Part shown: positions 32,330-41,839 of the stretch, one piece after another
Layout: every line of letters begins with the position of its first letter
Position numbering within the stretch: position 1 is the stretch's first letter
NCBI GenBank assembly: GCA_021234155.1
Contig: JAJEKV010000056.1
Span: forward strand, 1,967,330-2,031,329
DNA from: Isoetes taiwanensis
Taxonomy: Eukaryota; Streptophyta; Lycopodiopsida; Isoetales; Isoetaceae
DNA: 64,000 bases
Reading direction: 5' to 3'
Notes under the pieces: model-generated
The model's database searches: none
The model's input: only the letters and a program-made list of their open reading frames with translations
What the model was told of the DNA's origin: nothing
Position numbers and translations under genes: made by a program

Positions 32330-33426
32330 TCAAGGGTCGGGTGAAGTGGCTGCATTCCGCAAGAAGGTGTCAAGGCCATGAATAGCATCGCCAGGCGCTG
32401 CCAACCACGCCATTTGCAATATAGATCCAATTTGCGGTGTCATCAAGGGTGGCACCATCCTCCCAATTGAGCGGGCGACAAAACGTGGATCCCACCGGAG
32501 ATCCGGCCGAGATCCGGGGCGAGTCCATCCAACGCGGGCCATCCATGACCTTGGTCCAAAAGGGGAGGCCAATCGACGCGGGAGGAACCGGGGTGGAGGG
32601 ACACCTGTGGAAGCATATGGAGGGGGCCATGCCCGTGGGCGTGGTCGCTGAGCCCCGCCTCCCCCAAGTCACGGACAAGGTCGGGATCAAGAGCTTTGCA
32701 CCAATGGTCCCAAAGCGCACGCAGGAGTCGAGAGTATACTGGGGAGGGCTATCCCAACCCGTGGGGACGGTCTTGCTATCCAGAAGAGCACGCAGTTGAT
32801 TCTAACCTGCCAAGTGCTGCATATAAACTTGGGCAAAGGGAAGATCCTCAGGATGTCCAAGATTCTTCCAGATCTCGCCGGCAAAGGCGTTCGGCTTGCC
32901 ATAGAGGTAAATGATGAGCAAGCTCCGGCATGTACTCTTGATGAAGAGCGTGCGTGCGATCTTGATCAGACAGATACGGGTTGTTATCCAAAAGCAACCA
33001 TTGAACTGTTGAGTCCCCCTGAAAGTTCTGATGTGGCCCATCACGAAATTTGTCCTGTGTATCAGCCAGATAGAAGTCATGGAAAATGTACGCCATTGGC
33101 TGAACAACTCTGAAGGTGATCAAATCTGGATCTTCAAAGTGAATGAGGTCAAAGACTAAAAGGGCGCAGAGTAAACCTTTGTCCTCAATGGAGAGGTCTG
33201 GCCAGATCTGAAGAAAATCCTCAGTGCGCAGGTGGACATCAACTGGACCATCAGCCGCATACCACTTCAGAAGAAAGAGGTGGCGGCGGGCAACTACATA
33301 ATCCAGATAACTGGAAGGAATAGGGAAGTCAACGGACATGTTGAGGGCGATGGTAACGTAGCCTTCTTGTTTGGTCTGGGCCTCACCGCCAGATCGAATG
33401 GCTTTCGAGCTGTTGTTCGAGGTCAC
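32330..33426 (-). pseudogene. Extra 3' ORF of the gypsy element, distal part
   Basis: Two coding-like blocks on the minus strand. 32848-33426 reads MTSNNSSKAIRSGGEAQTKQ, then LNMSVDFPIPSSYLDYVVAR, RHLFLLKWYAADGPVDVHLR and FDLIHFEDPDLITFRVVQPM. 32370-32720 continues in another frame with RFGTIGAKLLIPTLSVTWGR and ends LDDTANWIYIANGVVGSAWR. Neither contains an envelope signal peptide or transmembrane anchor that I can see. This position, between integrase and 3' LTR, is where Tat and Athila elements carry additional, mostly uncharacterised ORFs. Frameshifts make it a pseudogene. Below 32330 only short open frames remain. Confidence 0.45.
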
Positions 33427-33465
33427 AGATCCAGTATCTCCTTTCTAACAAGACGGACGGTCGGG

Positions 33466-34366
33466 TCACGGACCCGCTTCGAATGCGCGTGGCATGTGAA
33501 GAGGATTGCCCAGAATATTGAGTCGAAGCGTGGCAATCTTCTGGCCATCAAGAATTTTCTGTTTCCGAGCCCCGTAGTCGATCTTGAGAGGCGGAGCCGA
33601 GAGGTCGGGCGTGGAAAGCCGAAGCCCAAAGAGGCTTGAGTGTTGTAATCGCAGAGAGCTCAGATACGCTGGTGATCCAAATTTTGGCAATGTCTTTATC
33701 CTTGTCAACCAAGAGAGTTTCTCTTGCCTTGACCCGCTCCAACAATTCCCCGAATGGTGGTTTGCAATTGAGCCTACCGATCGCCAGCGCACTATGCCGA
33801 TCGCTGGCGCTTTTAGATCCTCACGGCCCGTAAAAGAGCCTCGCTTGGCTTGAAGCCGGGTCTCCAGTGTGAACTTGCGTGGTAGCAGCTGCGGAAGGTC
33901 TCGGTGAACCGCCCCGAGGCCTCCAGAACGCTTTGAACCCCATTCATGAGAGCCGCCCCGATTCTTTGTAACTTGAGAGCAAAGCAGCCTTGAACATCCC
34001 GCCGATATTGATACGTAATGGGCGAGGATGCGGAGGTGGAGGGGCCCGCATTGTTGCCGCGGTTTGTGACGCTTGTGAGACATGATGAGAACTTGAGGGC
34101 CTCGCTTCTCAGTAGAGGAAGAGGAGATGATTGACATGCGTGGTGTTTATGCCGACATGACCAGAAGAAGAAGGGCGTGAAGGGCCAGCTGGTTGATTTT
34201 GAGGAAGAGAATGAAGGGACTGCTGAGTGGAAGCATGAGAAACAGAAGGTGATGGAGGAAGGTAACGACGGATGATGGCTTGAAGATGGCCACCCACTGA
34301 AACTTCAGAGACAGAGGAGGGGGTAGCCCGAATACGGTCTACTTCTTGAAGAAGGCGGTAGAACAA
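33466..34366 (-). pseudogene. Extra 3' ORF, middle part, broken
   Basis: Overlapping minus-strand frames: 34109-34366 (VDRIRATPSSVSEVSVGGHL, QAIIRRYLPPSPSVSHASTQ), 33466-34137 (MSHKRHKPRQQCGPLHLRIL near 34085) and 33548-33745 (ERVKARETLLVDKDKDIAKI). They appear to be one reading frame broken by two or three shifts between the blocks at 35030 and 33426. A Pro/Ser-rich linker is followed by a helical segment. No known domain. Confidence 0.35.
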
Positions 34367-34379
34367 AAGCTGGGGCCAA

Positions 34380-35030
34380 TCAACGTGGTGGTTGGAGCGG
34401 ATGGTCGCGGCTCACCAGATTATAGAACGGCTTATTGATATGGGTGTTCTTGATAGAATACCCAAGTAACTTGCGCCACAAAAATTTAACAAAAGTGTCA
34501 TGGGACTTGGCAATATTGGTGAGTCGATGCATGTTTGCTTGATAAGCAGGAGCGCCGAACTCAGTGACATCTATATCCTGTAAGGCAGCCCAAGATAAAC
34601 AAGGTGTTTGCAAAGGAATACGGAATACCTCAGAAATCAGGGGCTGGGTAAGCAAAATGGTGGTGCCATCGACCACAGTAGCGTATCCATTCGGGCTGTT
34701 GACTATGTGAGCGATGAACTGCTTCAATTGTTCTGGATTTGGGGCCGGGAGTTCCATTTGCGAGAATTCATAAAGCTTCTGGCGTTCCGCGACTTCGCGA
34801 CTTGGGCCAACGAGGGCTTCACGAAAGGTGGGCGTCAAGAAAGACACAGACTCGAAAAGAGCCGGTTCTCTAGGAGCAGTAGCTTGAAGTGTAGGAAATT
34901 TGGGTGCAGCCATGGCGAGGAGTGTCGAAACAGAAGGAACTGTCTGGAGGAGGCGGAAAGCAGAGAGCTGAAGACGAAGGCGCAGATAGATGAAAAGGTT
35001 TAGGGCGCACCAGTGTAGGCGAAGGGGCAT
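34380..35030 (-). CDS. Extra 3' ORF of the gypsy element, N-terminal part
   Basis: 216 residues with an internal start MAAPKFPTLQATAPREPALF at 34913. Continues FREALVGPSREVAERQKLYE, FIAHIVNSPNGYATVVDGTT, RIPLQTPCLSWAALQDIDVT and FVKFLWRKLLGYSIKNTHIN. The last part recalls plant-retrotransposon proteins with a conserved helical core that follow integrase in Tat/Athila-type elements, from memory and without a search. The longer N-terminus (MPLRLHWCALNLF..) is hydrophobic and could be read as a signal-like segment, but the internal Met looks a better start. Role unknown. Confidence 0.5.
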   Translation of the reverse strand: MPLRLHWCALNLFIYLRLRLQLSAFRLLQTVPSVSTLLAMAAPKFPTLQATAPREPALFESVSFLTPTFREALVGPSREVAERQKLYEFSQMELPAPNPEQLKQFIAHIVNSPNGYATVVDGTTILLTQPLISEVFRIPLQTPCLSWAALQDIDVTEFGAPAYQANMHRLTNIAKSHDTFVKFLWRKLLGYSIKNTHINKPFYNLVSRDHPLQPPR

Positions 35031-35401
35031 GATGAGGGTGAAACATCAACCGTAGATGAGGCCAGATGGCAATAGATGCGCAGGAGGCGATTGAATTGCA
35101 AAATTTTGGCTAAGTCCCCAAACGGTAAAGGGAGAAGCAAGGAACGGTGGAGATGAGACGTGAGAGAATGATCGGATGTGACAGCTGGCGAAAGGACACA
35201 CATTAATGTTCGACGGGCGTGAAAAGAAAGAATGTCATTTAATGCTGGCAACTCGAAGTGGGATCTCATTAAAACGAAGGTGTTAGAAGGTACCATGGCT
35301 AGATATGCGGCGGGAGAAAAGATTCCCCATTTAGAAACAGCCTTGCATTGCAACCACGTTGGCGAATTTTCTGATTGGTCCACATGGACAGGGAGGTCTT
35401 C

Positions 35402-35420
35402 GATTGGCTATATAAGACGA
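35402..35420 (+). promoter_or_regulatory. CCAAT/TATA promoter for antisense ORF
   Basis: GATTGG (reverse CCAAT) at 35402-35407 runs directly into TATATAAG at 35409-35416. The first ATG downstream (35446) opens the 88-residue ORF. It is on the strand opposite to the retrotransposon genes. Confidence 0.55.
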
Positions 35421-35445
35421 ACAGGGAGCGAAGCGGAGACATCCG

Positions 35446-35712
35446 ATGGCGCTCAGTATGTCTGCTGCTGGACTGCACGATAAGTGCACTATGCCTTCCA
35501 ACTGCCTGGAGTGGATTACTTGTAAAATGGACTGCCTGGACCTCTGGCGGTGCCACAATCGTGGCATTGCGATGGACGGGTGGTGTGCCAGTATGGCTGA
35601 GCATGCCGATCCCCACACCAACGGGATGGAGGTGATTCTGCACCTGCGCTGGGACCCTGAGAACAACTGGTACCACATCCTGCGTATCACCTCTGCTCCG
35701 AACCCGGAGTAG
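35446..35712 (+). CDS. Antisense cysteine-rich ORF within the gypsy element
   Basis: 88 residues, opposite in orientation to gag-pol, between the end of integrase (35852) and the extra ORF (35030). A second in-frame Met at 35458 may be the real start (MSAAGLHDKCTMPSNCLEWI), because the TATA box at 35409 would put transcription start near 35440. Six cysteines have spacing C-x5-C-x5-C-x3-C-x5-C-x9-C, followed by HADPHTNGMEVILHLRWDPE and a TSAPNPE end. Codons are GC-rich and unlike random antisense. Tat-lineage elements such as Grande are known to carry an antisense gene at this place. Function unknown; zinc binding is a guess. Confidence 0.55.
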   Translation: MALSMSAAGLHDKCTMPSNCLEWITCKMDCLDLWRCHNRGIAMDGWCASMAEHADPHTNGMEVILHLRWDPENNWYHILRITSAPNPE

Positions 35713-35851
35713 AGGGTTTTTCTTCTTAGGACTTAGTAGATAGGGCTCTGAGCCCGTTTTTGTAAATAGGGCACTGCCCATAGCGGAAATAGCTGGGCTC
35801 TGCCCACATTTTGTAAAAAATTCCACCTATATAATATAAATATGCCACCAG

Positions 35852-37459
35852 TTAGTCACTATCTGTTGTGTCTGTGTCTGGAACAACATCTGTTGTATGA
35901 TTGTCACTTTCTGTTGTATGAAATTGTTTGAGGCGAAAGCCATTAACCAGTGTAGGTAATGGAGTTCCATCTAATTCAGCCAGCTGAAAAACGCTGGGTT
36001 GCACCACGTGAATAATTTTATAAGGGCCAAGCCATCGAAACGTTAACTTGCCCGGAAAATTTTTGTAACGAGAATCATAAAGAAGAACCAAATTTCCTTC
36101 TTTGAATGTTTTTGTCTTAATACGTTTGTCATGTAAAGATTTTTGCAACTGTTGTCCATGAAGAACACGAATGTAAGCATCACGCCTAAGTTCATCCAAC
36201 TGTTCCAATTGATAAACCCTTTCTTTGAGTGCAGCAGGCGGATTATGGGCTGTTGCCAGTTGAAAATGGAGAGTTGGAAGAATGTATTCAAAAGGCATGA
36301 GAGCTTCTTGACCATAAACCAATTTGAAAGGAGTGTGACCAGTAGCTATTTTGAAACAAGTATTGTAAGCCCACAGAACAGTAGGAAGCTTGTTTTGCCA
36401 GTCAGTGCGAGAAGCGTCACAAATTTTCTTGAGAATTGTGACCAGAGTTTTGTTGGTGCTTTCAGCCAAACCGTTCCCTTGAGGATAGTAAGGTGTGCTC
36501 TTGTGATGATGGATCAGTAGATAACCCGTTAGCTCCTTTATGGTATGATTGATAAAATGGACACCTCGATCACTCACCAGCTCCGTGGGGCAGCCAAAAC
36601 ACGTGATGATTTGCTGATAGATGACCTTGGCGGTGCTGGCCGCAGTGTTGTCTGGAAGTGCGCAAGCTTCCGCCCATTTGGTAGCGTAGTCAGTGAGAAC
36701 CAGAATGTAGCGGGCACGGGTGTGCCGCGCAGGTGGATCAATGGGTCCCACAAAATCCATCCCCCATTTGCTGAAAGGAAGGGGCGTGGCGACCGGCGTC
36801 AATGGAAGAGCGTCACGCCTTCCCACACGCTGACAAGCATCACACGTGCGGGCGTGGGCGTGAGCGTCTTTGAAGAGCATGGGCCAAAAATAACCTGCAA
36901 GAAGGATTTTGCGTGCCGTGGTGTCACCATGAAAATGACCACCACCGAGCCCTTCATGGGCTTCTCGGACAATATCTGGGACCTCATGAGGGAGAACACA
37001 GCGTCGAAGGACGGTATCCTTGCCCTTTTTGTAAAGATGGCCTGCAACCATGGTGTAGTCACGGACCTCGCGGAGAAATTGGTGTCGACGGGATTGACGC
37101 TTGGCTGGAGAGACTGGTGGAAGAGCGCCTGTGAGGAGATACTGCTGAAAGTTGTGGAACCAATGTGGCGTTGCCGTGACCAGAAAGAGTTGAGCGTCTG
37201 GAAAGGCGTCTAAGACTCCCGTGGAGGGATCATCTGTGTGGATGCGTGAAAGATAATCCGGGACAACATGGGATTTGCCTGCCTTGTGAACAATTTCAAA
37301 AGGTGCAAATTCTTGCAGAAGGAGGACCCAACGAGCAATGCGGCCCGTGGGCGTGGATTTGTTGATCAAATAAAGGAGTGCTTGGTGGTCAACAAAGAAC
37401 TTGATCCATTTGCCTAAAAGATAGTGACGAGGCGTTGGACCACGTAAAATTAAACCCAA
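35852..37459 (-). CDS. RNase H C-terminus and integrase
   Basis: A 535-residue frame without stops. Residues about 1-70 are the end of RNase H (FFVDHQALLYLINKSTPTGR, IARWVLLLQEFAPFEIVHKA). The integrase zinc-binding HHCC domain follows at 165-210 (HEGLGGGHFHG..CDACQRVG), then the DDE core: WGMDFVGPIDPPA (first Asp), TELVSDRGVHF (second), TPYYPQGNGLAESTNKT (Glu), and a GKLTFRWLGPYKI C-terminal (GPY-type) module. No chromodomain follows. It inserts the cDNA into the genome. The best-preserved part of this element; codon 1 is arbitrary because the polyprotein was continuous with RT. Confidence 0.95.
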   Translation of the reverse strand: MGLILRGPTPRHYLLGKWIKFFVDHQALLYLINKSTPTGRIARWVLLLQEFAPFEIVHKAGKSHVVPDYLSRIHTDDPSTGVLDAFPDAQLFLVTATPHWFHNFQQYLLTGALPPVSPAKRQSRRHQFLREVRDYTMVAGHLYKKGKDTVLRRCVLPHEVPDIVREAHEGLGGGHFHGDTTARKILLAGYFWPMLFKDAHAHARTCDACQRVGRRDALPLTPVATPLPFSKWGMDFVGPIDPPARHTRARYILVLTDYATKWAEACALPDNTAASTAKVIYQQIITCFGCPTELVSDRGVHFINHTIKELTGYLLIHHHKSTPYYPQGNGLAESTNKTLVTILKKICDASRTDWQNKLPTVLWAYNTCFKIATGHTPFKLVYGQEALMPFEYILPTLHFQLATAHNPPAALKERVYQLEQLDELRRDAYIRVLHGQQLQKSLHDKRIKTKTFKEGNLVLLYDSRYKNFPGKLTFRWLGPYKIIHVVQPSVFQLAELDGTPLPTLVNGFRLKQFHTTESDNHTTDVVPDTDTTDSD

Positions 37460-38490
37460 GGCTTCACGCCTGTGGCGGTAGTTAGTTGCGCCGCCGGGAT
37501 TGAGTTTTCTGGCGGCATATCGGTTTTGGTTTGTCGGCAGCGCATCATATTCTTGAGAAAGAACAGCTCCAATAGCTTAACGCGAGACATCTACATGGCG
37601 TGAAAGGGCTTGTCCCATTGAGGAGGAACAAGAACCAGGGCCCGAGTAAGTAAAAGCTTCAATCGTTGAAAGCAAAGATCCGCCGGGAATTCCAAGCCCG
37701 AGGTGGATTCATCACCCGTGAGTTTATGAATGGGATCCGCAATGGGCTGCAAGTCAGGGAATGAAGGTGGAGTAATAATTTACCCCCGGGGAAAGAGCGT
37801 GTCTCCTTGATATTGGCTGGTGCTTGAGCCTTGAGCACACAACTGATTTTGGCAGGATCCGTGGTGATATCTGCTTTGCTGACAACGTGTCCTAACAGAA
37901 CACCTGAAGTGACGCAAAAGGTGCATTTCTCGGGATTGAGACTAATGCCGGACTCATCACATTTCTGAAAGACGAGTTCTAATTTATCCAAATGGTCAGC
38001 CATGGAACTGTAGGCAGAGAAGTCATCTTGAAAAACTTGCAAGAAGGGATTTTCCTTCATAAAATCATGAAAAACTGAGAGCATTATGCGTTGAAACGTT
38101 GATGGAGAGTTTGATAATCCAAAAGGAACCACCTTGTAGGCAAAAGTGCTCCATGGGGTGGTGAAAGTAGTCTTGAGTTGATCAGATTCTTTGATTGAGA
38201 TCTGATTGTAGCCAGAAAAACCATCCATGAAGGAGTACATCTCATGTCCGGCTGACCTCTTCGTAACCACGGTGCGTGAAGGGAAGCGGAAAGTGATCAC
38301 GCTCCGTGGCCTGATTTAGTTTCCGGTAGTTCACGCAAACACGGATCTTGCCATTGTGTTTGAGTGCAATGACAATGGGGCTCACCCATTCAGAATGTTT
38401 GACCTCATAGATCAAACCTGCAGCAAGGAGTTTGTCAATTTCTGCCTTGACGCGATCACGGTAATTGGGGTTGAGCCGGTACTGTCGTTG
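37460..38490 (-). pseudogene. Reverse transcriptase and start of RNase H
   Basis: Continues pol after an in-frame TAG at 38491-38493. RT motifs: AEIDKLLAAGLIYEVKHSEW, VSPIVIALKHNGKIRVCVNY RKLN, then after a frameshift near 38290 MYSFMDGFSGYNQI, TTFTTPWSTFAYKVVPFGLS and the active-site FQDDFSAYS (YVDD in most relatives, so the first residue is altered). GVLLGHVVSKADI and the connection domain follow. Another shift near 37790 and 37570 breaks the connection to RNase H (DALPTNQNRYAARKLNPGGA). Inactive as it stands. Confidence 0.9.
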
Positions 38491-40554
38491 CTATACGGGA
38501 CATGCATCGGATTTGGTAGGAATGGTGAGTTCCCCCAAGGTTTTGTTGATCCCCCGAAGGTCTCTGTAGCTCCAGGCAAAAATGTGTTTGAACTTTTTGA
38601 AGAGCGTGACGGCCCTGTTACGATAGGGTGTCGGAAGATTTGCAAAGAATGCGGGCGGCTGATTGTTGCCCACGTCCACAATCTCGACTTCAGGAGTCTG
38701 AATATGTGGGATAACTTCCGTGTCTTTGACAATATGAGCAGGAGGTTGAAGCATGACAGGATGAGTGGCGCTCTGCGTGGTGAAAAACAGAGGTTGCTGA
38801 TTTTCATCAAGCAAAGGTTGCTTCATGACAGCGTGTACATCAACAGGATCAGGAGGAAGTTCAGCATCTGAAAAGTGATCAACACGTTGGATGCGATTGC
38901 AAGGAGCCAGGTAGGGGTCAAGCAAGGCAGCCACAGCCTGGTCTTGATCAAGAGTCATTTCTCCCCAAGGATCAGCATATTCGGGGTAGGATGACAGAGG
39001 CAGACTCGCAGGTGGAGCCTGAACTTGATAGATATTTTGGGCATCCTCAGAATCGGTGTCGGAGAGAGAGGGTTCAGTATTGTCGACCGAAATGATCTTA
39101 CCGGTTTCCAAGTCCATAGTGGCATTGAGGTGACCATCTGTGATGACTAACTGATCCGTGGCCCAATAATGGATACTCTTGGCCTGGCGGAGAAAAGGTC
39201 TGCCGACCAACATTTCATAATCACCTGGATCTTCGCCCGCCTTCCAAACACCAAATTCTAAGGGGAATCGGAGATCACCAATGTTGATGTGAAGAAGAGG
39301 TGTGACGCCTTGAGGTCTCGTGATATGGCCATTAGCCAATTTGATGTCATATGGGGCACGATAGAGTTGTTTGATGCCCATTTGCTTGCGGAGTTTATCC
39401 GTGATGAGATTGACCGCGCTACCTCCGTCAATTTGAACATGATTGACTTGTTGATTGCCCACCGTGGCATGGACCGTGGGTGTAGAGGTAGCAACAGCCC
39501 CAACCAAAACGGTCGGGAGTGGTAACTGATCCTTGAGAGCAGGACATAGTTTCAAAATTGTTGCCAAACTTAAGGGAATTTTGATTTTGGCCAGCTCCTC
39601 TTGGAGTTCCAGAGGCACATGAGAAAAAGGATCTGCTGAATCCACAGGTGCTGGAGTGCGTAGTAATGAAGCAGCAACTTCTTTGAGTAGGTCGACCTCG
39701 GCAGCAATATTCGGATATGTCTGAGAGTGTGGAGGTTGAGATGTGGAAGGTGCATCTTGTCTTTGCTGAGCTCTGGTGGTGGCATGAACATTAGCCAACG
39801 TGCGGCCTTCAGCAGCTTGCATGAGATTCAGAATGCTTTGGCGTACTTTAGGCATGACATGAGGCATGAGTTTTTCCAAGTCAGGTGCAAAGTGAACCTT
39901 TTTGTCCTCTTCATGAGGGATTGTGTCAACTGCAAAGGCGGGTTGGCGCGTGCCATTAGGAATAATGGTTAAGGGGCGTGACATACGGTCCGGGGCGTGA
40001 AACCAAACCAACCCGGTTTGACTACCGAACCGGAGGATTAAGAGCCTGAAAAATTTCTTCCTGTGCTTGTTGATCCAGCTGAGGTTGATTGGCAGGAGCT
40101 GGTTGATAGCGTGATTGCTGAGGCGCGCGAGGTGGCTTCCGAAGAACGGGACGCGGGCCTTGTTTGCCATTGGCAATCCAAAGTTGGTAAGCCGTGGAGG
40201 CGGACCGAGGTGGTCTGATTGGTGCCAAGAAGTCGCTTTGAACTTGTGGAAGTTGAGGACATGCCGTGATGGTATGACCCCGCGCGTGTGATGATAACAC
40301 CGAGCTTTAGAAGGATTAAAAGGGGGGGTGTGTTGGGTCCCCGTTGTTGCTCCCCATTGTCGATAGAGTTGATTGGGTTGAGCCCCGTGGCGGTTGCGGC
40401 TGATATTGCGATTGTTGCTGAGGTGTTGTTTGCACTTGATAAACCAGCTTGTTGCGGAAAGGTGTAGGATGAGTGCGGGTGCACTGTTCCGTGGCATGAT
40501 TGCACATGTTGCATCGTTTACAATGAGGCGGGCCATTGGTGGAGTTGCACTCAT
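38491..40554 (-). CDS. Gag C-terminal linker and aspartic protease
   Basis: 687 residues in one frame. The first 250 or so overlap the gag zinc-knuckle region in another frame and are not all meaningful. From about residue 330 the retroviral-type protease is clear: VNHVQIDGGSAVNLITDKLR, with IDGGS at the usual D-S/T-G-A active site, then YDIKLANGHITRPQGVTPLL, FGVWKAGEDPGDYEMLVGRP FL. The C-terminal 50 residues (FKKFKHIFAWSYRDLRGINK) lead into RT. Gly in place of Ser/Thr in the active triad is common in some plant gypsy lineages. The frame ends in a stop that interrupts pol. Confidence 0.85.
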   Translation of the reverse strand: MSATPPMARLIVNDATCAIMPRNSAPALILHLSATSWFIKCKQHLSNNRNISRNRHGAQPNQLYRQWGATTGTQHTPPFNPSKARCYHHTRGVIPSRHVLNFHKFKATSWHQSDHLGPPPRLTNFGLPMANKARVPFFGSHLARLSNHAINQLLPINLSWINKHRKKFFRLLILRFGSQTGLVWFHAPDRMSRPLTIIPNGTRQPAFAVDTIPHEEDKKVHFAPDLEKLMPHVMPKVRQSILNLMQAAEGRTLANVHATTRAQQRQDAPSTSQPPHSQTYPNIAAEVDLLKEVAASLLRTPAPVDSADPFSHVPLELQEELAKIKIPLSLATILKLCPALKDQLPLPTVLVGAVATSTPTVHATVGNQQVNHVQIDGGSAVNLITDKLRKQMGIKQLYRAPYDIKLANGHITRPQGVTPLLHINIGDLRFPLEFGVWKAGEDPGDYEMLVGRPFLRQAKSIHYWATDQLVITDGHLNATMDLETGKIISVDNTEPSLSDTDSEDAQNIYQVQAPPASLPLSSYPEYADPWGEMTLDQDQAVAALLDPYLAPCNRIQRVDHFSDAELPPDPVDVHAVMKQPLLDENQQPLFFTTQSATHPVMLQPPAHIVKDTEVIPHIQTPEVEIVDVGNNQPPAFFANLPTPYRNRAVTLFKKFKHIFAWSYRDLRGINKTLGELTIPTKSDACPV

Positions 40555-41792
40555 TTGCCAAGTGGCCTTGATGTTTGCAGATATGGCACCGATCCGACCG
40601 GGTGCTTGAAAGTGGCGTGTTGAGGTTGGACAGCAGTCTGTGGAACCATGACTGGTGGAATGAAAGGGAGCTCCTGAAGAGCCATGCCACGGGAGGAAAC
40701 ATTGACTGAGTGATTGACAAGGTCGATAGCCTGCTCCAAAGTCTTCGGGCGCAGGTATTCAGTCATGAGTCGGATAGCTGGAGGAAGTCCTTGGAGAAAC
40801 CAGACCAAGATCTGGCTCTGGGTCGGGTACTCCTTGAGTTTGCTGAGCAGGATGTGAAGTCGATCTGCAAAATCCCTGGCGGACTCCGTGGGCTCTTGTT
40901 GAAGGTCATTGAGTTGCTTGAGATGAAGTTGATCATCATCCGTGGTTCCATAGTGAGAAAGAAAAGCAGTTTTCATTTCTGACCAATCTTGTTTCCAGTG
41001 GCTTTTGTTGGACATAAGCCATTGGTGAGGAGAGCCACGCAATGTGGTGGAAAAGATATGGAATTTCAGTTGAGGTTGTGCATGACCATTTAGGGCAGCC
41101 AGAGCCTCAAATTCTTCCATGTGGGCCTGAGCACTTTGGTCTAATGGTTTGCCTTTCATGTTGCCAAAGGTTGGATAAGTCAGCTTAAGGGTCTGAAAGG
41201 TAGAGGTGAAAGTGCTTGGCTGGACAGGAACTGGATAGGGATTATATTGAGGTGGAGTTGGAGGTGGCATGGTGCCTGAAAGACCTTGATGAAGGGGTAA
41301 CTGAGGTGGAGGTACTGGAGGTGCCTGATCATTGGTTTTCAGGTCGGTAAGGTTGTAAACAGGAAGAGCGGTGGGAAATGTAGGGAAGGGAAATTCCCGG
41401 GGAGGAGCAAAAGAGACATGTGGATATCCCTGTCCGCCCGGAGGAGATGATGGTTGTGAAGGTAGAGGCGTATGGCCGGAAGAATGATGGATGTAGGCAT
41501 GTTCGGGGGTATGAAAGTAAGGTTGAGAAGGTTGAGCCCCGATAGGGCTCCCCGATAGTGATGAGGTGATCGAGGTCGCGGAGCAATGTTTGCACGCTTG
41601 AGGCGGCGAACTGGGACGAGACATGACACGAGGGGTGGGTGGCGCCGACTGAGCCCTAGACCGAATGTGGCCTCCCTCAATGTCATAAGCAGATCCATAC
41701 ATGTCGCGAACAGCTTCCCTTCGATGATGGCGCTCCAAGCGAGACGCCGTCTGGGAAAGAAGTTCTTCTGGCGTGAAGTTTCGGGCAGACAT
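40551..41792 (-). CDS. Gag (capsid) of the gypsy element
   Basis: 413 residues starting MSARNFTPEELLSQTASRLE at 41792, only 47 bp inside the 5' LTR. A Pro/Ser/Gln-rich matrix-like N-terminus to about residue 225 is followed by the retrotransposon Gag domain: FEALAALNGHAQPQLKFHIF, LRGSPHQWLMSNKSHWKQDW, LKQLNDLQQEPTESARDFAD, LVWFLQGLPPAIRLMTEYLR. Two CCHC knuckles (CHICKHQGHLANEC and CKRCNMCNHATEQC, about 40590-40490) lie in the next frame, so a -1/+1 shift near 40620 separates capsid from nucleocapsid. Gag coats the RNA in virus-like particles. Confidence 0.9.
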   Translation of the reverse strand: MSARNFTPEELLSQTASRLERHHRREAVRDMYGSAYDIEGGHIRSRAQSAPPTPRVMSRPSSPPQACKHCSATSITSSLSGSPIGAQPSQPYFHTPEHAYIHHSSGHTPLPSQPSSPPGGQGYPHVSFAPPREFPFPTFPTALPVYNLTDLKTNDQAPPVPPPQLPLHQGLSGTMPPPTPPQYNPYPVPVQPSTFTSTFQTLKLTYPTFGNMKGKPLDQSAQAHMEEFEALAALNGHAQPQLKFHIFSTTLRGSPHQWLMSNKSHWKQDWSEMKTAFLSHYGTTDDDQLHLKQLNDLQQEPTESARDFADRLHILLSKLKEYPTQSQILVWFLQGLPPAIRLMTEYLRPKTLEQAIDLVNHSVNVSSRGMALQELPFIPPVMVPQTAVQPQHATFKHPVGSVPYLQTSRPLGK

Positions 41793-41839
41793 GGCGACAG
41801 AAGAAAGGAAAATCGAATCAGAACCCGGCGTGGCGGCGG

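Noticed and set aside
36143-37213. Plus-strand ORFs up to 222 residues opposite integrase
   Set aside because: The minus strand encodes a full integrase; the opposite frames have no motif.
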